Positions 17,217-26,047 of a stretch of DNA of 64,000 nt are shown in pieces (positions within the stretch are counted from its first letter, which is position 1; the number at the start of each line of letters is the position of its first letter). Location of the stretch: contig JAJECI010000010.1 of NCBI GenBank assembly GCA_022822065.1, positions 62,001 to 126,000 of the forward strand, written 5' to 3'. The notes under the pieces are model-generated. The model was not told the DNA's origin. It saw only the letters and a list, made by a program, of their open reading frames with translations, and did no database searches. The position numbers were made by a program, and so were the translations under genes. Source of the stretch: Candidatus Dadabacteria bacterium. GTDB taxonomy: Bacteria; Desulfobacterota_D; UBA1144; Nemesobacterales; Nemesobacteraceae.

Positions 17217-18365
17217 TTACCCCTGCGCCAGCACTATCAATTCCGGAAAACACAAAACTGCGGAGCGACTCCCCCTGCCGGGCTGAAGCTCTCGCAGTAT
17301 CTCGGCATCTCGCAGTCGCTTGAGCAGCTCAAAAGCGGTCTGTCTATGAACACCATGCCGGTCGCTGAACTGCCGGATTAAATCCGAACTTTTGAAAATG
17401 GGCTTGCTGAAAATGGAGTCAACGAGATAGATGGAGTATTGGGAACGGGTTGCATCCTGTACGCGCAGCTTCATTCCGTCATAAAGCTCCATAATCTCCT
17501 GCACCCTCTGACCATTGCGCCGGGCTTGTTTTTCAATTGCTTTTAAAAAAAAGGCGATCCAGCCATTCCAATCCCCGCACTTTGAAATCAACTGCAGTCG
17601 TTCATAGTACTCGTCCCGGTTGCTCTCCAAGTACTCGCTCAAATAAAACATCGGCTGTGCCAGGACTTTCTTCTTGTATAAAAACAGGGGTATGAGTATT
17701 CGGCCGATCCGACCGTTACCGTCCATGAAAGGATGGATTAACTCGAACTGAGCATGCACCACCGCAGTCTGCAGCAAAAAATCACTGTCGTCCGAATCGA
17801 TGTAATTTTGCCAGTTATCCAGACAACTGCTTAATATGAATGGCGAAGGTGGTACGAAAGTTGCCTGTTCTATCGTGCAGCCTCTCGGTCCAATCCAGTT
17901 CTGTTCAGCGCGGAAATCGCCTGGTTTTTTGTCCTGTCCGCGAACGCTGTTCATCAGAATTTTGTGCAACTCACGTATGAAGCCAAGCCGGATGGGATAT
18001 TCCTTCAGGTGATCTCTCGCTTGATACAACGCCGACCGGTAATTGGATATCTCCTGAATATCTTTGTATTTTTCCCCCTCCTTAACCAAACCGGCTTCCT
18101 GTTCCAGAACCTCGTCCACAGTGGCTTGCGTACCTTCAATTTTCGAAGACAGCACAGCTTCTTGAGTAGCCAAGGGCGAAAGCATAATCTCTGAATTGGG
18201 GATGCCCTGCAGCAAACCATCATAGCGCGCTAATTCCGCATTTGCCCTGCCAACTAAACCGAACAGTTTCTGATAATCCAAGTCCCTCAGCGGCAATTCA
18301 TCGGGTACATAGGTGTTTACATTCATCGTTTCCACGCTCCGTGCAAAAGAATAATCCCACTTCAT
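17217..18365 (-). CDS. Fic-family protein with internal inhibitory motif (class II type)
   Basis: 382 residues. An N-terminal DUF4172-like helical part carries SSKIEGT at 73-79, matching the inhibitory (S/T)xxxE(G/N) motif that blocks ATP positioning. The catalytic loop HPFMDGNGRIGR is at about 210-221. A C-terminal winged-helix (QFSDRHGVHRQTAFELLKRL) may bind DNA or self-regulate. Such proteins AMPylate target proteins. It is monocistronic, with no partner antitoxin next to it, consistent with built-in inhibition. Confidence 0.9.
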   Translation of the reverse strand: MKWDYSFARSVETMNVNTYVPDELPLRDLDYQKLFGLVGRANAELARYDGLLQGIPNSEIMLSPLATQEAVLSSKIEGTQATVDEVLEQEAGLVKEGEKYKDIQEISNYRSALYQARDHLKEYPIRLGFIRELHKILMNSVRGQDKKPGDFRAEQNWIGPRGCTIEQATFVPPSPFILSSCLDNWQNYIDSDDSDFLLQTAVVHAQFELIHPFMDGNGRIGRILIPLFLYKKKVLAQPMFYLSEYLESNRDEYYERLQLISKCGDWNGWIAFFLKAIEKQARRNGQRVQEIMELYDGMKLRVQDATRSQYSIYLVDSIFSKPIFKSSDLIRQFSDRHGVHRQTAFELLKRLRDAEILRELQPGRGSRSAVLCFPELIVLAQG

Positions 18366-18602
18366 TCCAGAACATAGCTACGTTTGTTCTTGAGTTATTA
18401 TCCATATGATTTCAAGTTTAAAACGCAACAGGTGGATCAGTTCCGAAGAATACCCGATTCGGCGTTTTGAATCCAAGATGTTCCCTCTGTCTGCTGTTCA
18501 GTTTGTCCATAACTCCTTAGGAATCTTCCTGCGTCAGATTCCCAAAGTCCATTTTCTTGGGAAAATACCAGTATATACAGCTTGCAATGCGGAATTCTTT
18601 AC

Positions 18603-19364
18603 TCAGGCAAGAGGACTACTCCAATTGGAGCAACCCGTGAGCAAACAGAAATCCGGGTCAGGAAAGCGAATGATGCGCCGAATGTTTTCAGCCGACAGTG
18701 GGCACTTGATGCAGTTCTCGTGTTCGGTTGGTTCTGTCGAGTGCCAGCCACGGCTGATCAAGAAGCGATGGACAATATTGAACGCTAATGCTATGTCTCT
18801 TTCAAACGACGCGATTGGCACATTGGCTTCAACAATGCACGGTGTCCCAATGCAACTGATAGCTGGCGATGTTGTTTGATCGCCCTCATGGGAGTTATAT
18901 AGGGCCTCACCACCCCAGTGGCGAAAAAAGCGCCCGATTCCGCTTTCACCATCCATATGCGGAGGGAAAAAACAGAACCAGACTCTTCCGGCCCGGTGCT
19001 CTTCATCAGCTTGATTTTCCAACTTGAGACGGCACGCCACATCGGGCGTGATTTCATTAGCTTCCACAAGAACATCAATACGGTTTGCAAGCATCGTTGC
19101 GTCGGGGAGTTGCATTCCGTTTCTTATAATCTCTTCGGCCTCCGCATCTGTGAGGCGTGTGCAATGCCAACCCATAATTTCGTACGGCTGCAAGGCATCT
19201 ATCAATCCATCCACGGCCTTGTCATACATTAGAGTGGTGACCCAGCTTTCATTAGTTTCCCACCCCAAAAACAAATCATGCCGAGCATTGAGATAGCATC
19301 GTAGTCGTGTCGGCCACTCCATAGGGCAATCAAGATCAAGCAACACTCTCGACATTGCACTCAT
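18603..19364 (-). CDS. Uncharacterised protein, possible ADP-ribosyltransferase-like fold
   Basis: 253 residues, not firmly recognised. The opening region has IMGWHCTRLTDAEAEEIIRN followed by GMQLPDATMLANRI, a layout (H-x-T-R close to a helix, then a second block) reminiscent of NAD-binding ADP-ribosyltransferases such as KptA/DarT-like enzymes. A conserved-looking WFCFFPP and FRHWGGEALYNSHEG block follows, then IGTPCIVEANVP. No signal peptide or membrane segment. It stands alone between the Fic gene and a nucleoside-deoxyribosyltransferase-like gene. The fold idea is inference only. Confidence 0.5.
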   Translation of the reverse strand: MSAMSRVLLDLDCPMEWPTRLRCYLNARHDLFLGWETNESWVTTLMYDKAVDGLIDALQPYEIMGWHCTRLTDAEAEEIIRNGMQLPDATMLANRIDVLVEANEITPDVACRLKLENQADEEHRAGRVWFCFFPPHMDGESGIGRFFRHWGGEALYNSHEGDQTTSPAISCIGTPCIVEANVPIASFERDIALAFNIVHRFLISRGWHSTEPTEHENCIKCPLSAENIRRIIRFPDPDFCLLTGCSNWSSPLA

Positions 19365-19656
19365 TGTTGTCTGACTCGGGATTCAGCAAGAAAGCTGTAT
19401 TGATTCTGACGCATTGTTAACTCTTCCGATAGCGTAGTAAATCTTTCGCGGCAAGTAATGCCAAAAACTTAAATTCTGCACTATCTTCCAGAAAAAACTA
19501 AGGGGTGTTTAGGTAACTTGTCAACAGTTATCGTGACAATCAAGGCAAAACTGTAGCGACAATACCGAGGTATTTCGGGGAGCAGATTGTAAAGAATGAT
19601 GTTCGGGTAAAACCAGAAGGAATGTCCAACCCCAATAGATCCCCAGCCCGAACTTC
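19365..19656. other. Intergenic region
   Basis: About 290 bases, AT-rich, upstream of 18603-19364 and downstream of 19657-20697. No coding frame or clear hairpin seen. Confidence 0.5.
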
Positions 19657-20697
19657 TCAGAGCAAAAATCCGTATTGCTCAATAGCAGGAGGATGTTCAG
19701 GATACTTTTTTTGGCACCTGCCCGGACCTTGCCCGATCACAGCCCCGATCCGCTCTTCAAGCCTCTCTCGAAGTTCATCTGGAGCTTCCCAGAAAATGTG
19801 ATTGTACTGGCGCGTGTCAAAGTGGATTTCATCCTGAAGGTCTTTCCGGCATGTGAATATCACCGATATGCCAAGTCCATGGGCGAAGCCCGCCTCGTAG
19901 TAGACCCCACCTCGAATTCCTTTCTCCCCATGCGTGAAATCCGCCACAACGAAACGGGAGCGCCGGATTTCGGCTATGATCCTGTCGTCTATTTTGTCCA
20001 CATGCTCTTCTTTATCAATCCGCTTCGGCGTGTATCCTGTATTCCTGATTGCGGGCCTGATTCCATCCTGCCAAGCAGATTCCATGGACGGGTCAAACCA
20101 CATGGCCACGAAAACCTTTGATGAATCAATAACTGTCTTCTCAAGTTCGGCCAAGTGAATATAGCCATTTACGGTCAGGCGATATGTCGCATGTTGCCCT
20201 TCCATTATTTTTTCAACCCATTCCCTTCTAACAAGATAGTCCACAAGAAAATCAGTTTCTTCTCTTCTAGTAGATTCCGACCAGGCCATGATTTGCAGAA
20301 AATGATCTGAATTCTCGCCCAGAAACCGGTGTTTATCATATTCAAAAGATTCTCCAAGATGCTGGGTGCTTATCTCGAAATATTTGAGAAGTCTGTCTAC
20401 CCGCTCCGTTACTGACAAAGGTTGTCGCTCGGAAGCTTCTCTGATCTCAGCCTCCGTTACCCTCGGGCATTTTATGCCCAGTAATCTTTGTTCAATAAGC
20501 CACGAGGTAAGGCGCGCTTTTACAAGGTCGTCGTCATATTCTTCTCTTAATCCCATAAGTACGATATCCCGGCGAATATAGTATTGTCCACCGGCACGTG
20601 GTGAATCCACCCGCATCATATCGTCACCATCAGAAATCCAAGAAGAGGCGGGTGCTGCCTGCCAGATAGGACACGTTTCTTCGTGGTTTGTGTTCAT
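19657..20697 (-). CDS. Protein with C-terminal nucleoside 2-deoxyribosyltransferase/TIR-like domain
   Basis: 346 residues. The N-terminal ~180 residues are helical and winged-helix-like (ATYRLTVNGYIHLAELEK). The C-terminal domain from about 190 reads KVFVAMWFDPSMESAW, then IIAEIRRSRFVVADFT and GGVYYEAGFAHGLGISVIF. This is the Rossmann-like arrangement of nucleoside deoxyribosyltransferase and TIR-like proteins, with a candidate catalytic Glu in YYEAGFA. Such domains cleave N-glycosidic bonds, including those of NAD, in several immune effectors. The start is supported by a strong AGGAGGT site. Defence role is inferred from domain and neighbours. Confidence 0.65.
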   Translation of the reverse strand: MNTNHEETCPIWQAAPASSWISDGDDMMRVDSPRAGGQYYIRRDIVLMGLREEYDDDLVKARLTSWLIEQRLLGIKCPRVTEAEIREASERQPLSVTERVDRLLKYFEISTQHLGESFEYDKHRFLGENSDHFLQIMAWSESTRREETDFLVDYLVRREWVEKIMEGQHATYRLTVNGYIHLAELEKTVIDSSKVFVAMWFDPSMESAWQDGIRPAIRNTGYTPKRIDKEEHVDKIDDRIIAEIRRSRFVVADFTHGEKGIRGGVYYEAGFAHGLGISVIFTCRKDLQDEIHFDTRQYNHIFWEAPDELRERLEERIGAVIGQGPGRCQKKYPEHPPAIEQYGFLL

Positions 20698-21200
20698 AAT
20701 ATTTCCAACCTCCTAAGTTTACCAAAGTAAATAAAGGGTTTTCTTGCTTAATCGATTTCTCTGATTTTCCTATTTCGTCTATAATGCGAAGAACAACTTT
20801 TTTGCTGAAAGCTTTGCACTATGGAGTTTATAAGATGACTTATACAGTGAGACGGTGTAACCTGTCAACCCAATACCTGCTACTCAGAAGGCAACGCGCA
20901 AATTAGTTCAGGGATTCGAAAAAAAATTCTATTTCCAATCAGTGTTCCCTTAGGCTAAACGTAAGTATTCGTTAAAGCTGTGACGGGATACCGAAAGGAC
21001 TCCCTGTCTTTTTCAAGCGGTGGTAGAAGAAAGCAAACTTTTCGCTCGTAGTTTGATAGGGAAAAACAATGAGTATTAAAACCTGTTTTGGGAAAGAGAA
21101 AAAGAGAATTGGGTGTCCGAATTCGCCGGAACAGATCTCCCTTTATTTTGGAATACGCAGTAGGTCGTCATCATCGGCAAGCAATTCAATAGTTTAAACT
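20698..21200. other. Intergenic region without a supported gene
   Basis: About 500 bases of AT-rich DNA. The first 20 bases hold the AGGAGGT ribosome site of the preceding reverse-strand gene. I see no frame longer than a few dozen codons with sensible composition, no tRNA and no strong hairpin. Confidence 0.5.
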
Positions 21201-21392
21201 TTAACGTCTCTTGGGAGTCTGTGTCGACCGCTCAAGCATCTTCTCGAAATCAAACCAAGGCGGAAGAGGCTTGAAACCGCCCCTAGCACTCGGCCTATAC
21301 TGAAAATCCCTCAGTGCGACCACGTCAATCTCCGTGATTAGAACGCACGGGTTGTCGTCGCCTTTCACAAGGAAAAAGCGTATTCCCCGCAA
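21201..21392 (-). CDS. Small hypothetical protein, start uncertain or 5' truncated
   Basis: 63 residues from a TTG at 21392; an in-frame stop lies just upstream, so no longer form exists. The frame reads FACHTHVSKLRGIRFFLVKG before continuing ITEIDVVALRDFQYRPSARG. It begins 36 bases after the stop of 21429-21947 and reads in the same direction, so it may be the last member of the TIGR04255 operon. Not recognised. Confidence 0.4.
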   Translation of the reverse strand: MRGIRFFLVKGDDNPCVLITEIDVVALRDFQYRPSARGGFKPLPPWFDFEKMLERSTQTPKRR

Positions 21393-21428
21393 CTTGGAAA
21401 CATGAGTATGGCATGCAAAATATCACGG

Positions 21429-21947
21429 TTATGAAGTTTCCTGATCAAGTGATTTTTGTACTTCCACTTTGACTTTTTCGTTAAGCCCGTCCAGATCAAT
21501 GCGTTTTTGTTTAACCGCTACTGCCAAGAGTTCAGTCAGAGACTTTTTTGTTAGGCAGATGTAACCGTCCGCCTTAATTGCGGTAGCGACGCGGGAGGCA
21601 ATTTTCCCGAGGCGTGCATAATCAAGCCGGTACACATCAACATGTTGCTTGACGAGATCCTTAACAGGCGTTCTCCCGTCAGTATCTTTCCACGTTTGAC
21701 CGTCTTCCTGCAATTTATCATTGGCGATACAAATAAGATCGAGTCTTTCAACGGAGTTGCCCGCCGCTACTATAGCCAAGGCTACCTCTTCAATGTTTTC
21801 TCTGGAGTCTGATTTGCATTTCCAAAAGGATAAAGAATTTCCTTTTGTGCGAAGATCCACAGTTACAGCATCCGCCGGTATCTCCTCACTAGATAATCCT
21901 TTCTTGGGTTCCCACTTCGCGCGCGTAATCTTGCGGATCAAAAACAT
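21429..21947 (-). CDS. Hypothetical protein in the TIGR04255 operon
   Basis: 172 residues, soluble, alpha/beta. It opens MFLIRKITRAKWEPKKG and contains VTVDLRTKGNSLSFWKCKSD and GNSVERLDLICIANDKL. It ends in a charged helical tail. The stop codon of the HEAT-like gene upstream is only 3 bases away. Not recognised as a known family; its only clue is tight linkage with two sporadically distributed genes. Confidence 0.65.
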   Translation of the reverse strand: MFLIRKITRAKWEPKKGLSSEEIPADAVTVDLRTKGNSLSFWKCKSDSRENIEEVALAIVAAGNSVERLDLICIANDKLQEDGQTWKDTDGRTPVKDLVKQHVDVYRLDYARLGKIASRVATAIKADGYICLTKKSLTELLAVAVKQKRIDLDGLNEKVKVEVQKSLDQETS

Positions 21948-21950
21948 GGG

Positions 21951-22646
21951 TTATCCTCCCAAGTCGTTGATTACGTCCAAGATGTACTCACGAAGCCACG
22001 ATTCGCTTTCGTGATGCGATTTAAGAATGCTTACCAGTCCCTGATCGCCCCACGATTCTGCCGCCTGCACAGCGGCATCCCTAATTTCCACGTCGTCAAC
22101 AGTCAGTCCTCGGTGAACGAGTTCAGCACGCCACGAATATTCTCCCAAATTCGTCTGACGTCCAAGACAACGCAGTACCGATGCAGCGAAGCTCGGACGC
22201 TCTACGTCTAGGGAAAAATTCTTGAACCAATCAAAAAACTGCTGGTTCTCCGGGGACTGCAAAGCCTTTTTAATAATTTGCTCCGCCGGGTGGTCAATTC
22301 CACTTTCAAGAGGGTCGGTTTCAAAGGCTTCCAGAAGTTTGGTCAAAAGCTGTATTTGCTCAGGTGACGCAACAGGTTCATCTTCTGTCTGCCATTTGAA
22401 ATACAGGTCATGGGCAAGTTTTATTTCAGCCTTGCGCAACCACATTGCATCCGAAGATATGGCAAGTGAGTACTTTCCGAACACAATACGGATTATAGTA
22501 TCTAGGAATGTCTTGGGTGAATCATCCCGGGGAGCGAATCCGGACGTCTCATCACATGAAAACCTTGATTGGTTTGCCGAACCGAATGCGTGCGCGATTA
22601 GGCCCGAGGCCGTGGAACGCGTGGGCGAGTGAACTTCAATCTGCAT
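21951..22646 (-). CDS. Hypothetical helical (HEAT-like) protein in the TIGR04255 operon
   Basis: 231 residues. The C-terminal third looks like HEAT-type helical pairs: VEIRDAAVQAAESWGDQGLV and LVSILKSHHESESWLREYIL. The N-terminal part is less regular. It overlaps the TIGR04255 gene by 11 bases and is followed after 3 bases by the 172-residue ORF, so translation is probably coupled. Function unknown. Confidence 0.65.
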   Translation of the reverse strand: MQIEVHSPTRSTASGLIAHAFGSANQSRFSCDETSGFAPRDDSPKTFLDTIIRIVFGKYSLAISSDAMWLRKAEIKLAHDLYFKWQTEDEPVASPEQIQLLTKLLEAFETDPLESGIDHPAEQIIKKALQSPENQQFFDWFKNFSLDVERPSFAASVLRCLGRQTNLGEYSWRAELVHRGLTVDDVEIRDAAVQAAESWGDQGLVSILKSHHESESWLREYILDVINDLGG

Positions 22647-23406
22647 TAAAGAGCCTCCTTGACTTATTTGTTATGACTGTCTCAAATGCTTTTCTTTCAC
22701 GATCGCGCAAGTCCTTGATTACTTCCAATGCTTTGTCCAGAGTAGCCGATTCAGGGCTTTCCCATATGACGTCAATATCTAGCAGGAAGCCTACATGGTC
22801 CTCCGGTGCGTCAACCGAGCCTTGGGATAGAACAAGACGTACGCCATCATCATAGGCGTAATCAACTCGACCCATGAAACTGTTCAGGCGGTCTGGCAAT
22901 CCGCTGACAACTGGCAGTGCACATCTTAGATATTCCTCTACTTTTACACTGTTTTCAGGGATAACAATTTTATTTATGTAGCGAATACCAATTCCATGCA
23001 CGCCAACTGGCTTTGATACTTTCCAGTATGTTTTAAGTGCATCCGAGATTCTGGGCTCGAATTCGTTCCATCCACTAGCCTCCGGATCAGATGGGTTTTG
23101 ATAAGGACGCAGCATATGGATACTGAGTACGTCCGGTCCAATACCGACCATTCTTCTGCCGTCCCGCGAGACAAGCTGGGTCCTCGCAAGTTTTTGATGA
23201 AGACGAAGATTAGGAGGAGTGCCTTCTTGGGACCCCAGTTCGACCTCGACAATACTTCCCTGTTGCGGTTCACCTGCATATTCGTTGCTTAATTTGCTCT
23301 GAAGCTTCCCGGGAATTGTAGGATCCCAGCTTTGTCCCGGCTTGAAGCGAAACTCAGAAACTGCTTCTTCTATTGGGGGGGTCTTGTAACGCCGCCGCTC
23401 GCTCAT
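22636..23406 (-). CDS. TIGR04255-family protein
   Basis: 256 residues. The opening RRRYKTPPIEEAVSEFRFKP is the signature start of the sporadically distributed TIGR04255 family, and the middle GVHGIGIRYINKIVIPE also fits. No function is established for the family. It heads a tight operon with a HEAT-like protein and two unrecognised ORFs. Its 5' end overlaps a possible 47-codon ORF at 23354-23497. Its patchy family distribution and island setting suggest a stress or defence module, by inference. Confidence 0.8.
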   Translation of the reverse strand: MSERRRYKTPPIEEAVSEFRFKPGQSWDPTIPGKLQSKLSNEYAGEPQQGSIVEVELGSQEGTPPNLRLHQKLARTQLVSRDGRRMVGIGPDVLSIHMLRPYQNPSDPEASGWNEFEPRISDALKTYWKVSKPVGVHGIGIRYINKIVIPENSVKVEEYLRCALPVVSGLPDRLNSFMGRVDYAYDDGVRLVLSQGSVDAPEDHVGFLLDIDVIWESPESATLDKALEVIKDLRDRERKAFETVITNKSRRLFNAD

Positions 23407-23497
23407 AGGTGTCTTCCTTCAAAAGTTTTGTGTGGAAATCCAGCACATCCACTAGCCCGCGTTGCTCTAGAGCATTTTTTGGATTCGTATTGGCCAC
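23354..23497 (-). CDS. Possible 47-residue leader gene overlapping the TIGR04255 gene
   Basis: GTG start at 23497 preceded by AGGAACTTATTAT. The product begins MANTNPKNALEQRGLVDVLD and continues FHTKLLKEDTYERAAALQDP. Composition looks protein-like and the frame ends about 53 bases inside the next gene. It may be a real small protein or a coupled leader. Confidence 0.4.
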   Translation of the reverse strand: MANTNPKNALEQRGLVDVLDFHTKLLKEDTYERAAALQDPPNRRSSF

Positions 23498-23979
23498 ATA
23501 ATAAGTTCCTGCACTCAGAAGCGAGTGGGAGTATTCCCCTTATTTAAAGGTGCGCGCATGTTTAGCCGGGGTTTCGGTGAAAATGTTTCTTTTTGCTGAC
23601 GGCAAGAAGTTGTTTCCGTGGAAAGGGAAGAGATGCCTGTTTGCCGTTCCTGCGTCTTGAATCCTCATTTTCTCTTTTTGGAAAAAATCACGAAAATTCT
23701 CTCATTAGGCCTTCTCAATATCGGGCGAGCAACTTTTTCGCTAGGAGATTATCAAGCAATCTAAGTATAAATATATACACTGATTTCTTTTAGACAAGTG
23801 CAAGGAATTCTTATGCCGACAACGTGTCGGAGCGGGAAAACAAGAAATCTTTTTGTGCGGAGAGTAGGTTTGATGACCATGTTTTTGTTCTCTTTTACAG
23901 GAAAACAGTTTGACATGAAAACTGTTGGAAGTAACCATTAGGAATGAAACAAAATATGCGACAACTGACCTGAAAAACC
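23498..23979. other. Intergenic region without a supported gene
   Basis: About 480 bases, AT-rich toward the right, lying between divergent genes, so it should contain promoters for both. No clear coding frame, repeat or terminator seen. Confidence 0.5.
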
Positions 23980-24978
23980 GTGACCCAGACCACTCGACAC
24001 CAAACGGAGATTTTGCTCGAGGCACTTCGTGGGCAGGCCGATCTTGCCCTTGCCAAGCTCCGAGCCACAGCTATGAGCCAGAACCCATCGATAAAGGGCT
24101 CCTCCAGAGAGGAGATTGTCAGAGAGTTCATCCGCTGTTTCTTGCCAAGTTCTTATGCAATCGGGCATGGTGAAGTATTCTCCGAACGTAACGAAAGAAG
24201 CAAACAGATTGACGTAATCATCCATGATGATATCTTTTCGCCCGTCTTCAAGACAGCTGACGGAGGAATTCTCGTACCTTGCGAAGCAGTTTATGGGACA
24301 GCCGAAGTCAAGACGCGTTTGGATTCAAGCGGATGGAACTTGGCCCTTAAAAACATCGCTTCGGTCAAAAGACTAAGCCGATCCCCGTCTGAACTGACAG
24401 ATATCCTGCCCAACAGAAGGCTCGGTTTGGGGGCTGGCTTGACGGTGACCGGCCCAAAGCGCCCCCACAATCCTTATCTGGGCATCGTTGTGGGTCTTGA
24501 GGGGCTTTCTGCCGACAAAATCGTGTCTGACCTAAATGACCGCATGACAAGTGGCAAAGACGAAATGATGCTGTTGCCCGATTTAGTCGCTTGCGTTAAG
24601 AACGGTCACTTGATTGCCCGATACAACAAGAATGAGGAATCCAGATTTCATATTGGCGCGGCGACTCTGGGTGACTCCTACGATGGATTCCGTGCGTTTC
24701 CCGTGGCAGGTTATGTCTTGAGCAGTCTTCATTTGGGCCTGAACGTACTCCTATCCGGCATTCGACTGAGAAGCCGCGACCTAACAACCAGTTGGTTGGA
24801 TGAGCTCTTGTGGATCGAAAGGAAGTCAGAGATTGAGGCACTCTTTGCGTGGGGAGAGCGGGAGGGTGCTATTCCAGCGCAAGGAGGGTGGGACGCTATG
24901 GAATCCGAAGCGCAGGCGCGGGGCGATGACGAAATCTTGAGAAAGTTGCAGGACCTGAGACAGAAACCTCCTGTCTAG
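23980..24978 (+). CDS. DUF6602-like protein, probable PD-(D/E)XK nuclease fold
   Basis: 332 residues. The N-terminus is helical, then SREEIVREFIRCFLPSSYAI. The core has SKQIDVIIHDDIFSP (Asp about 78) and EAVYGTAEVKTRL (Glu 109 and Lys 111), the D...E-x-K set of a restriction-type nuclease. This matches the DUF6602 pattern as I remember it. The C-terminal ~150 residues contain a conserved-looking DSYDGFRAFPVAGYVLSSLH. No methylase partner is adjacent; the nearest is 26044-29136 on the opposite strand. Confidence 0.65.
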   Translation: MTQTTRHQTEILLEALRGQADLALAKLRATAMSQNPSIKGSSREEIVREFIRCFLPSSYAIGHGEVFSERNERSKQIDVIIHDDIFSPVFKTADGGILVPCEAVYGTAEVKTRLDSSGWNLALKNIASVKRLSRSPSELTDILPNRRLGLGAGLTVTGPKRPHNPYLGIVVGLEGLSADKIVSDLNDRMTSGKDEMMLLPDLVACVKNGHLIARYNKNEESRFHIGAATLGDSYDGFRAFPVAGYVLSSLHLGLNVLLSGIRLRSRDLTTSWLDELLWIERKSEIEALFAWGEREGAIPAQGGWDAMESEAQARGDDEILRKLQDLRQKPPV

Positions 24979-25115
24979 CGGTAATTTACTGATAACTGTT
25001 CGCAGAAGCCGTGATTAGGAGCAGGAGTTGATTTTTTTCAAGCTTTCTCATTAACCGTGTAAAACAACTTAAAACCAAACACCCTGAAGAGAACTGGGGT
25101 TCCGCTCCTTTCTTC

Positions 25116-25334
25116 GTGGTCAACTCAGACCCGAACGACGATTGGAAGAAAGTCATGATTGTAAATACTGACACCGGCACCGCGACTTTTCGGTCAATTA
25201 CAAAGGATCCCGGCTACATGCCTAAGAAGGAACTCAGGCCCGGCGCGGACTGGTGGCTTGACAATTCCATGATGGATGCCAACGTCCAGCAGATGAAAGC
25301 CTTTTATTCAAACCTGCGTGATTTATTGTTATAA
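25116..25334 (+). CDS. Small hypothetical protein, possibly a 5'-truncated gene
   Basis: 72 residues from a GTG at 25116. The frame is open and protein-like further upstream to about 25041 (NRVKQLKTKHPEENWGSAPF), but no standard start is there, so the gene may have lost its 5' end. The product continues KKVMIVNTDTGTATFRSITK and PGADWWLDNSMMDANVQQMK. It follows the DUF6602-like gene by about 140 bases. Not recognised. Confidence 0.4.
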   Translation: MVNSDPNDDWKKVMIVNTDTGTATFRSITKDPGYMPKKELRPGADWWLDNSMMDANVQQMKAFYSNLRDLLL

Positions 25335-25405
25335 CATCCCTCTTGCTTAAGTGCTCGGTTGCTCAACCTGAAAAGTGAGTTAACTGTGTCAACTTTGAGC
25401 AATGT

Positions 25406-26047
25406 CTAGGAAAACGGCAGGAGCGCATGCCGGATTTCTATTTCTGTCCCACTGCCGGTACGGATATGACGGCTGGAAAAGCGTTTCACGCCGCCTAACG
25501 GTTCTTCCTCCACGGGATCCATAGCGAGGCCAATACGGTTTCTATTGTCTCCTATCGCTACGTAAACCTTTGATTGCGCGACTGACACTTTCCCGTTCAT
25601 TACGTAACCCAGCATGCACCCGACCGGAAGATTCTCCGCATATTGCTCCGTGACAAAACGGTTCATTCCTTCCATGACATATTGAGCGGAAAGCGATTTC
25701 GTGCCTCCGTTACTCTTAACATTGAGACGCTTGCACTCATAAGCAAGATACCGTTCGCGTTCACGGTCCAGAAACACCGCTATGTCTATTTTCCCCTTGC
25801 TGTAGACCTTTCCCCCGGACTCTCGCCCGAAAGGTTCGTACTGGTATTCGATCCAGTGGAACATTCGTCGCGCCAGCGGGTTTTTTCCTAACAGGTCTAC
25901 GAGGTTGGTAGTGATTTCATCTTCAAGCGGCTGGTTCTGAAAACGGGAAAGGCACTCGGGCCAGACTGCCGTCACGCATTCCAGAAACTGGACGTCAAAC
26001 GATCTGAATTTCTTTGCCCATTCGGCAGGGTTCCCAAATGCCGTCAC
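25406..26047 (-). CDS. Probable PD-(D/E)XK restriction-type nuclease
   Basis: 213 residues. The motif KGKIDIAVFLDRERERYLAY ends directly in ECKRLN: Asp 88, Glu 104 and Lys 106 form the D...E-x-K active site. The frame overlaps the upstream methylase by 4 bases (ATGA), which indicates one operon and a shared job. This pairing, a long N6-adenine methylase with a small separate nuclease, looks like a restriction-modification or related defence module. Specificity cannot be read. Confidence 0.7.
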   Translation of the reverse strand: MTAFGNPAEWAKKFRSFDVQFLECVTAVWPECLSRFQNQPLEDEITTNLVDLLGKNPLARRMFHWIEYQYEPFGRESGGKVYSKGKIDIAVFLDRERERYLAYECKRLNVKSNGGTKSLSAQYVMEGMNRFVTEQYAENLPVGCMLGYVMNGKVSVAQSKVYVAIGDNRNRIGLAMDPVEEEPLGGVKRFSSRHIRTGSGTEIEIRHALLPFS

